A stretch of 52,580 nt of DNA from Micractinium sp. NFX-FRZ (Eukaryota; Chlorophyta; Trebouxiophyceae; Chlorellales; Chlorellaceae), in assembly GCA_029339195.1 (NCBI GenBank), contig JAPTJF010000439.1, positions 1 to 52,580 of the forward strand, given 5' to 3'. The position numbers and the translations under genes were made by a program. Of the stretch, positions 45,001-52,580 are shown piece by piece. The notes under the pieces are model-generated. The model was not told where the DNA came from. It saw nothing but the letters and a program-made list of their open reading frames with translations, and did no database searches. Numbering within the stretch: the first letter of the stretch is position 1; each line of letters begins with the position of its first letter.

Positions 45001-48000
45001 CCGCCTGCCAGATGCCCAACCTGGACTCAGCCACCTGGGCCTCCCTCATCGGCATGCTCATGTCCTTTGGATACTCCTTCCTCTGCCTGGGCATGTCCAT
45101 CTGGCAGCTGGCCACATGTGAGCGGGGGCGTGTGCATGTGCATGTAGTGGTCAGATGAGTCACCAAACGGATGATGGCATGTCCATCTGGCAGCTTGCCA
45201 CGTGTGAGTGGGCGTATCGCAGGCGGACGGGCACACATGCACACCGCAGTTTAGAAAAGCAATAGAGCGCAAAAACAATGGGATGACACCTGTGGCTCTG
45301 GAGCCCCAACATGCGCACCTGACAAGACTCGTGCTGGCAGGGGCGGGCACGCTGTGCCGAGCAGGCCCCCTGGGGGGGGGCCGGTGGCTGTGGCTGGGCC
45401 AGCGCTTGCTGTGCTGCGTGCCGTGCTGCCAGGCGCGCTGCCAGGCGTGCAGCCAGCGGTGGGGTGCGCAGTCCGCTTGCGCTGCCTGGCTTGCGCGCTG
45501 TGCGCTGCTCAGCAGCCGGCACACCGCCCCCAACTGCCCGCTAGCACCCGCCCTGCCCAGCCACAGCCCTGGCTGACGCCTTTATGGGCGCGCCTGCCGT
45601 CTTGGCCCATCACTTCCAAGCCGCAGCGCCCCAGCTATGCATGGCATGCAGTTGCAGAGTTGGTGACTTGCCGATTGACCGGCCATGGGCAGGCACACAG
45701 TCACCGCTGGTTGTTGCACTGCCTCTGCTGCAGACGGGCCGGCCACCACCAGCGCCGCCGGCTACCCGGTCGACAGGATTGGCTCCGCCCAGTTCACGTG
45801 GGACATCTTCAACGGTGAGGGTGATGGGTTGCATTCCGGGTCGTGCTGCCTGTGGGGTCTTGCGGGTCCGAGTCTCGGCTGGTATGGGCCTGTACAGTGT
45901 GTGTAGTGGGGCGCAGGCGGATGCCCAAGCCACGCACACATGTGTGCAGCCCCCGCTTGTCGCTCAGCACAGGCGGGCCGGGCGGTGTGTTGACGCGCGC
46001 GGCCGCTCCTGCTCTGCCACCGTGTCTGCCTGCTGGGGTGCCCGTTGTTATCCCTGGGGGGGAAGGGCCTTGTCTAGTCTGGTGTGCCTGGTTTCTGCTC
46101 TTCTCACACGTCCCAAAGGGCTCCAGATTCAGAGCAGAGGGGGGCAGAGCATGCTCTCAACTGACGGTCTTGCACAGCATGGCACTTGTGGACCCCGTCT
46201 AACTCCGAATGCTGCCCGCCAGGAGTTGCCACATGAAAGCAAGCTGTGCACTGTCTGCCGCTCCTCACCACCCGCGCCCGCCTCGCGACGCCCCCTGCAG
46301 CCTTTGGCGGCATCGTTTTTGCCTTCAGCTTCTCCTTCATCCTGGCAAGTATACACGTATACGCCCCAGCACTGCTTCTGCGCACACACAGGGCGCCGGC
46401 GCAGCACCCCCTGGGCTGTTTGCAATGCATTGCAGCGCTGCTGACAAGGGGGGTTGCCTGCCTGACTTTGTGCATGCGTGCTGGCCCCCCCGCCCGCCCC
46501 CGCCATATGTGCACACCTGCCTGCCTGCCTGCCCGCCCGCCTGACCGCAGATCGAGATTTCCGACACACTCAAGGACGGCGGCAAGGGGCCCGTGTGGTG
46601 AGCGGCGACGTGGCTGTGCGCAGCGTGCAAAGCGCCCCGCCCTGGCCAGCTTGCTTTGCTCCTGCTGATAAATAAAATAAATAAATACACAGAATGGAAC
46701 CTGCATGGGAGCCAGGGCTCACCGCCCGCTGCCCCAGCGGCTGGCCAAGCTCGGCATGCCGCCCATCACCCGTGGTCCCGCCACGCGCCCTGCGTGCTCA
46801 CGCCCTCCCCCTGTGCGTGCCCCTGTCGCAGGCACATGAAGCGCGCCGTCAGCGTGGGCGTGGGCATTATCACCGGCTTTTACTTCCTGGTGTCGGTGCT
46901 GGGCTACGTCGCGTACGGGCAGGATGCGCTGTACGGTGCGTGGGTGCGGGCGGCCGGCTGGCACCGGAGGCAGCTAATGTCAAGAGGTGCTGCCTAAGGT
47001 GTCTAGGTGCTGTACGGTGCGGGGCGGCGGCCGGCTGGCACGCGGGGCAGCCGGGGCTTGCGCACGGGCGGGGTGCCCTGTTTGGTGGGGTGGGACTGAC
47101 CGGCTGGACCTGGGGAGCAGCTGGGGTTGAGCCGAAGCGGTGGTGCAGCCCGCCAGCCCCGCCGCCGCCGCTTCCCCGTTGCGCTCAGCTGGCACGCCCC
47201 GCCCCTCCCCCCTCGCCCTGCCCCCCTGCCGCAGACAACCCCTACGTCATCTCTTTCTGGTCCCTGTCAGACAACGTGTGGCCTAGCACAGCGGTGAGAG
47301 GAGGAAGAGGGGGAAACTAGAAAGGGGCCTCGCGGCCCTTGCGTCCGGCCGCAGCGCGCCGCCCTGTGTTTGTCCCCCTGCTCCGGTCCAGCCTGTAGCC
47401 TTTACACACACATGACCAGCACCCACAGTGGGTGTGCTACACACGTATCGGTCCCCACTCGGTGCAGACCACCGCCTTGCCTGGCTCAGACCCTGCAGCC
47501 TGGTTCATCCAACCGCAATTTGCATGCAACACACGCCCGTGCTTGTGGCGCACCTTTTCAGCAGTTGTCTGCTTGCCCTGCCTGCTTGCGTGCAGGCCAC
47601 CACCAATGTTTCTCGTGCCGCCAACATGATGGTCCTCATCCACATGGTCCCAGCCTACCAGGCAAGCAGCGGCGGCGGCACAAGCAGCCGTGACTGTGCA
47701 GTGCCGGGCGGGCTGCTGGTGTCGGTTGGCGGGTTTGTGGGCGTACGGGTGTCATCATCACCGGTGCCAGCCAACATGGCAAGCCGTGGGGGCAAGGCAC
47801 TGCTCCTCTGTGCCGTCACTGCCGCTGCTCTTCTTGTACCACGTGTGCCTGTGCCTTCTTCCATCATCAATGTGTGCATGTTGGGCCCCTCATGTTCCCA
47901 ACTTGCGCAGGTCTTCTCCCAGCCCGTGTTTGCCGAGGTTGAGCGCGTGCTGCGCCACAAGAAGAGCACGCTCCTGGCCCGGACCGGCAACTTCGCCTTC

Positions 48001-49984
48001 CGCATCGCCTTCCGCTCCCTGTGTAAGCTAGCCAGCCAGCTAGCCGGGCTGCACTGCGCGCTGTGCTCACCCGCGCACCTGCCCGGGCCGCATGCAGAGC
48101 ACAGGCAGGCCTGTGGGGGCTGGGCCTGCAGCCGCGCCGACGGCACGCACGCTGCTGGGTGGTTCCCCACGGCCGCAACGCTGCGCCGATCGCCCCCGCA
48201 AGGCTTAGCAGATGCCCTGCTGACCCGCCTGCCTGCCTGCCCTCCCGCAAAACCCTCCCCCTTTTTCAGATGTGGTCGTCGTCTGCTTCATCGCCATCGC
48301 CCTGCCCTTCTTCTCCGACTTTGTGGGGTGAGTGCACCATGTGGGGCGGCATGTCGTGGGGTGGGGGCTGCTTGGGGCGAATGGTGTCACTATGTGGGGC
48401 GAGTGGGGCCGACCACGGCGTGGAGTGCAGGCTTTGTGGGGCAAGCGAAAAAGCCAGCGCTCCGGGCCGCGAGAGCAGAGGCGGGCCCGCCCGCTGGTGG
48501 GCTGGCCTTAATGCGGCAGCCTGCTGGTGCCGTGTGCTGAGTCACACTCATTTGGGAGCGGGACGATATTTCTACATGCGCGCCTGCACCAGCGGGCGAC
48601 CCCTCCTTCTTTCAGAGGGGGGTTCAACCTGCCAAACTGGCGGTCCCACCGCTGGCTGGGTGATGGGCAGGCATGGACTGCCCCCGGCACAAGTGTAGCC
48701 TACCAGTCCAGTGAAGTCTAGTGTAGTCTGGTCTTTGCTCAGTCATTCACTAAATGTGTGCTCCGCCCTCCCCCCGGCCATGCAGGCTGATTGGCGCACT
48801 GGGCTTCTGGTAAGCGCTCCTGCCTGCCTGCCTGCCTGCCTGCCTGCGCTGTTCAACCTCCGTGCGCCTGCCTGCCCGCCTGCCTGCCCGCCTGCCTGCC
48901 TGCCTGCCTGCCTGCCTGCACTGTTCAGCCTCCATGCGCCCGCATGCCTGCCTGCCTTCTGCCCTTGCCCCTTTGCCGCATCGCCTCCCTGCGCCCCGCT
49001 GCGACCGCCCATGCCTCCTTGTCAGCGCAGCGTGGCTTGGCTCGACCTTCCCCACCCGACCCACCTTGGCCTGTCAAATTCTCTGCAGGCCCGCCACGGT
49101 GCTCTTCCCTGTCGAGATGTACCGCAAGATTCACAAGCCCAGCATGTCAGTACTGCCAATCCCTGTACCGCTCCTTCTGCTTCTCCTGCGCCCGTTTACA
49201 CGTCTCCTGTCTGCCCTGCACTTTCACGCCAGCGCCCTGCTGTGCCTGCCTTGTTCGTGCACTGTCGCCAGGGCCTGCAGGAACCCCTGACTCAAGGTGT
49301 CAAACTGTGTCCATCAATCAATCCTTGAGCCTCTGCAGGAAGATGACAATCTGGCTGGAGTCCATCAACGTCTTCTGCTGCCTCATCACCATCTGTGCCA
49401 TCATCGGATCTGTCCAGGTGGGTGGGTGGGTAAGTGGGTTGGAGTGAAACACGGGGAGTGCAGGAGAAGCACGAGTTGAAATGTAGAGCTGCAAAGGGAG
49501 CCTGCCCGGGTGGGTGGGTTGGAGTAGACAGGGGAGCAACAGGCGCCAGCATAAACCGGAGATGTCAACAGAGCCTGACAATTATGGGGCTGGGTTTGCC
49601 GTCCCATACATCCTGTCTGGGGTTTGAGGACGGGAGGCTGGGATGGGACCGGCCGAGGCAAAGACTGGGCGGGCAGGGGTGGCTGCCACTGGGAGGCGAG
49701 GCAGGCTGGGCAGCCGCCGCGCCGCGTTGCGCTGCGCCCTTGCCCCCCGCTCGCACGGCCGCCGTCACACCGGCTGCCTGCGCCGTGCGGGGCAGCTGAG
49801 CAGGCGCCCTGCCCCGACCTGCCCTGCCTGCTCGCCCGTCACGGTCCCTGTCGCAGCTCCCCGCTGTGTGGTCCTTGACCTCGATTCTACCTCTTCACCA
49901 CTTGTGTGCCTGCTCCTCTTCCTGCTGCAGCTTATCATCATGGATGCTTCGTCATACAGCACCCCCTTCAGCGGCCGCCGCTGA
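42022..49984 (+). CDS. AAAP-family amino-acid permease
   Basis: Twenty phase-consistent exons give 515 residues: 42022-42230, 42522-42549, 42888-42988, 43350-43414, 43841-43944, 44244-44322, 44634-44704, 45012-45117, 45734-45814, 46301-46344, 46551-46597, 46832-46935, 47235-47293, 47596-47661, 47911-48022, 48270-48327, 48786-48809, 49089-49145, 49339-49417, 49931-49984. A hydrophilic N-terminus (about 75 residues) precedes the family signature HIITAVIGSGVLYLPFFFAI; other landmarks are YPNLVLTAIAYNIT, WDIFNAFGGIVFAFSFSFIL, DNPYVISFW and FWPATVLFPVEMYRKIHKPS. About eleven membrane helices are expected. Such plant/algal permeases import neutral, acidic or basic amino acids with protons across the plasma membrane; the substrate cannot be assigned. 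A TGTAA lies 131 bp after the stop. Confidence 0.93.
45170..45215. repeat. Intronic echo of the permease MSIWQLAT exon end
   Basis: ggcatgtccatctggcagcttgccacgtgtgagtgggcgt copies the exon end and donor at about 45091-45128 (ggcatgtccatctggcagctggccacatgtgagcgggggcgt), about 85 bp downstream, with the GTGAGT donor intact. Use of this donor instead would need the intervening 86 bases to be read through. Confidence 0.9.
46668..46692. repeat. AT-rich (AAAT)n run in a permease intron
   Basis: gataaataaaataaataaatacac is strikingly AT-rich for this GC-rich window. It lies between the exons ending at 46597 and starting at 46832, and is followed by sequence not obviously repeated elsewhere here. 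Confidence 0.8.
47005..47045. repeat. Intronic echo of the permease DALYG exon end
   Basis: aggtgctgtacggtgcggggcggcggccggctggcacg copies the exon/donor context at about 46926-46963 (gatgcgctgtacggtgcgtgggtgcgggcggccggctggcacc), about 80 bp downstream. Confidence 0.8.
48815..48925. repeat. (CTGC)n microsatellite in a permease intron
   Basis: Two blocks of CTGC/CCTG repeats flank 'ctgttcaacctccgtgcgcc' and 'ctgttcagcctccatgcgcc', so a unit containing the microsatellite and this short flank is itself tandemly duplicated. It directly follows the 24-nt exon at 48786-48809. Confidence 0.85.
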
Positions 49985-50114
49985 GCCCGGCGCAGCTCAT
50001 TTCAAGCACCGGGGGCCAGAAGCAGCAGCCACGGCCCTAGGCCTCGGGCCCCCTGGCCGGTTCTAAACCTGCTGGGCGTCGACAACCATGTGCACAGCCG
50101 TTCACGGCCCAAGT

Positions 50115-50119
50115 TGTAA
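50115..50119 (+). terminator. TGTAA polyadenylation-type signal for the permease
   Basis: TGTAA is the usual poly(A) signal of green algae. This copy lies 131 bp after the permease stop at 49984, within the normal range. Confidence 0.6.
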
Positions 50120-51142
50120 CGCGCCGAAAACCCAACCGCCGCTGGCCCCCCTCAGGGACCAGGAGGCCTCCTGAACCCAACCACCGAGGCATCCCAACTG
50201 CATTCGGGATGCACTGTGCGTGCCACCTATTGACCAGCCACGGGCGACTTGTGCCCTCACGCACGTGCCCCCCACCCCTCCGCCTGCCATGAAAAATGCT
50301 AGGCTTGCCATCAGGCACTGATTACTCGGGCCGCGCCTCTTCCTTCACCTCTTGTTGCATCGCTGTCACACCGTCACTCTGGGTACATCGTTCCACTGCC
50401 CGCTGCCTGTGCGCTTCGCACGCTCGTGGTACGCGCGTGCGCTTCTTTTCCATTGGCTGCACGTCAAGTATGACACCTGCTAAATACACACAATTAACCC
50501 AGCATGTCGCCGGGCGCTCACCAGGCAAGGAGAAGGTGGGAGGTGGCATGCACGAACGAACGACTGGTGGCAGACAGCTGGGCAGGTGTGTGCCCGGCAT
50601 GTCCCGCTCCCCACGCTTCTTGCACCCCTGCACTCAACGGCCAGTTTGAGTCTGATACTGGAATGGCGAGCACAAGCGGAAGAGCTGCCAGGCACCTTGC
50701 CAGCAGTGCCGTGGGTGCGCCACCAGGCCGTTTGGCGGCCGGCACCCTGCCCCGCCGTGCATGCTGTGGTGTGGTGATGGCACTGGCGATGGCGGAATTG
50801 CTGGTCTTGCCTTGCTTATAAAGATCTCCCCTCATCATAATCGGCCGCTTTTGAAGGCCGGCAGTCTGCGCAGCGCCCCCGCCGCGTGCCGGAGTTCCAA
50901 CCCAAAGCCGCGAGCTCGTCGGCAGGGCCCGGCTCACCCAAAGGTGGGCTCAGACCCTACGCCAATGTCGCAGCGGGGCCGGATTCCGCTTCCGTCACAT
51001 CTGGCCAGTGCCGCTGCCGCCGCCGCCGCCACCTGTCCTGCCCCATACCTTCCGCTCTTTTCTTCATCTCATCCCCTCATCCAACCGAACAAGCAGGGTT
51101 CATTCCGTTCCGTCAAGCGGAATAGCGGACGAGCCGGGGGCC
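50120..51142. promoter_or_regulatory. Intergenic region upstream of the small membrane-protein gene
   Basis: About 1 kb with no supported coding region. A TATAAAG at about 50818-50824, in a local AT-richer stretch, could be a TATA box for the downstream gene (its ATG is about 320 bp further on). The distance implies a long 5' untranslated region, so the assignment is weak. Confidence 0.4.
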
Positions 51143-52020
51143 ATGGCCGAGAGGCAGGGGGAGCCGGCTCAGCAGACTGCCGCCGCTGCCGCCATGACGA
51201 CGGCGCACGATGAGGAGCAGGCGCGTCGCACGCGCGAGTGGATGGAGCGCATTGAGCGGCGCAGCGGGCCAGTGGGTCTCAACTATGCTCGCATGGTGAG
51301 GGGCGTGGGGGGCTGCTGCTTGGCAGGCGAGACGGGCGCGTCGGGGTGACCGGCCAGCCAGCAGGAGGGAAGGCAGCAGGGGCCCAGCTGACGGCCCTCT
51401 GACGGGCTGTGGGCTGGCGGTGGCTCTTTGGGGCGCATGGCTGCATGCCTGGAGGCACCCAGCTGGGCTTGACTGCGGGTCAATGCACCAACGGCAGTAG
51501 GCATGCATGCAGGGGGGTGCATGGTGCGCTGCTCAGCTGCTCCTGCTTCTCCTGCTCCTGCGTCGTCTCCTGCTGCTGCCGCTGATGATGACGCTGGTTC
51601 CGCTGCAGTGGCCGATCTTTGTGGCGCCGGCAATCCCCCTCATCGGCCTCGTGCTCAACAAGCCGCACCAGAGGAACCTGCGCCTCGCACTCATGGCGCT
51701 CACGGGAGGCGGCGGTGGGTGGTCAGAGCCATATGCCAGGGTCCAGGCTCGGGTTGGACGCGGCGGTGGGCTGTCACATGCCATAAGCCAGGGTTCATGC
51801 TCGGGTTGGCATGTGCTTGTCGCGCTTGGGAGGCGCCGGCTGCGTGAGGGTCGCAGTGATTGGAGGGTGTGCCGTGCCAGTCGAGCTGCTTCAAGGCGGC
51901 TCAGCAAGCCTTGCTGCCAGGCTCGAGATGAATTCTGGACCTCGGCGCCCCTGTTGTGCAGTGGTTGCCTACGGTTTCGGGTGGGCGCTCAGCGGCAGCA
52001 GCAACGTCTCTGGCGGCTAA
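51143..52020 (+). CDS. Small two-helix membrane protein, function unknown
   Basis: Three phase-consistent exons (51143-51295, 51609-51714, 51962-52020) give 105 residues. The first half is hydrophilic and charged (EQARRTREWMERIERRS). Two hydrophobic segments follow: WPIFVAPAIPLIGLVL (about 52-67) and the stretch around MALTGGGVVAYGFGWALS (about 80-97), joined by a basic loop (NKPHQRNLR). The ATG at 51143 is the first in its frame with reasonable context; a second Met at about residue 18 is possible. I do not recognise the family. The size and layout would suit an accessory subunit of an organellar membrane complex, but this is speculation. A TGTAA lies about 130 bp after the stop. Confidence 0.7.
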
Positions 52021-52148
52021 GCAGGCCTGCGGCTGGCTGTTGCCAGCGCCTGCCGCCAGCACAGACGGCAGGCGCACCTGCTGTTCGGACTGCTGTTTGC
52101 ACATATGGTCGGTATTTCAAGTGCATGTCCAACACAGAACAGTGATTG

Positions 52149-52153
52149 TGTAA
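52149..52153 (+). terminator. TGTAA polyadenylation-type signal
   Basis: TGTAA 129 bp after the stop of the small two-helix gene, almost the same spacing as for the permease gene. Confidence 0.65.
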
Positions 52154-52580
52154 GATGCGCCGGCACATGGTCGAAGAGGGGGGGTCAGAGAACACACAAT
52201 ACAGTATGATGGCAGGAGGTGCACGGAGCACTGACAGACACTGCTGTGCGCAGGCCCGCTGCAGGGGAGGTGTGAGGAGGGGGCCTGCCGCTCCCCGCTC
52301 GCGACGCCTGCCTCACCCGGACCGCCCGCACCAGTGCCAAGGAGTGTTGCGCAGGCCTGCACTCCAAGTCAAACCACCTCCTCCAAATTAAGCGGCATCT
52401 CCACCCAGCGCGCAGGCAGGGCAGCGCATTCAGCAGATGCTCGAGCACAGATTGCAGCTGGCAGCAGCAGCTGGCGGCAGCTGGCGGCAGCTGCGAGGCG
52501 AGTCGGGGCAGGGCGGGGCCCCGTGCTGGCCTGCTCCTCTTTCAATGCATTCTCAACAACGCATACACTCTTGTGACATT
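52154..52580. other. Right-end region, no confident gene
   Basis: Apart from (CAGCTGGCGG)-type short repeats at about 52455-52495, nothing clear is seen. A minus-strand open segment at about 52318-52465 ends in CCGG|GTGAGG on that strand and might be an exon of a gene entering from the right, but no family can be recognised. Confidence 0.4.

Noticed and set aside
52318..52465. Possible minus-strand exon at the right end
   Set aside because: A donor-like GTGAGG follows an open stretch, but there is no recognisable sequence, no clear acceptor, and the window ends nearby.

Overview
This window looks like nuclear DNA of a green alga of the Chlorella group (Trebouxiophyceae). The reasons are: very GC-rich sequence; many short in-frame exons separated by GT..CTGCAG introns (about 96 introns in eight gene models); TGTAA polyadenylation-type signals after two of the stop codons; a TTTAGGG-like telomeric tract; and plant/algal protein families. 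Species-level identity is inference. All gene models were built by hand by joining exons whose splice phases agree; each one sums to a whole number of codons.

Layout, left to right. 1-2039: no recognisable gene except a possible last exon of an upstream gene, plus repeats. 2040-3787 (-): F-box/leucine-rich-repeat-like protein. 4690-17592 (-): a complete 30-exon MSH1, the plant-type organellar MutS homologue fused to a GIY-YIG nuclease domain, with a predicted N-terminal organelle transit peptide. 18336-21618 (+): F-box/WD40 protein, divergent from MSH1. 21889-27772 (+): DUF3754 (TMEM143-like) membrane protein. 28267-36283 (-): large secreted protein with two Cys domains, Pro-rich rods and a Cys-rich GCC2/GCC3-type repeat region (cell wall or extracellular matrix). 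37479-41895 (+): MATE-family transporter that lacks its last two membrane helices. 42022-49984 (+): AAAP-family amino-acid permease. 51143-52020 (+): small two-helix membrane protein of unknown function.

The genes do not form an obvious pathway. Two F-box substrate-adaptor candidates flank the organellar genome-maintenance gene, and two transporters lie in tandem only 126 bp apart.

The most unusual signal is window-wide. Many introns carry decayed copies of the end of a neighbouring exon together with its splice site ('exon echoes'), often in two or three tandem copies. At least 20 such copies are visible in six of the eight genes. A telomere-like array inside an MSH1 intron and an apparently high share of GC-AG introns are further oddities.
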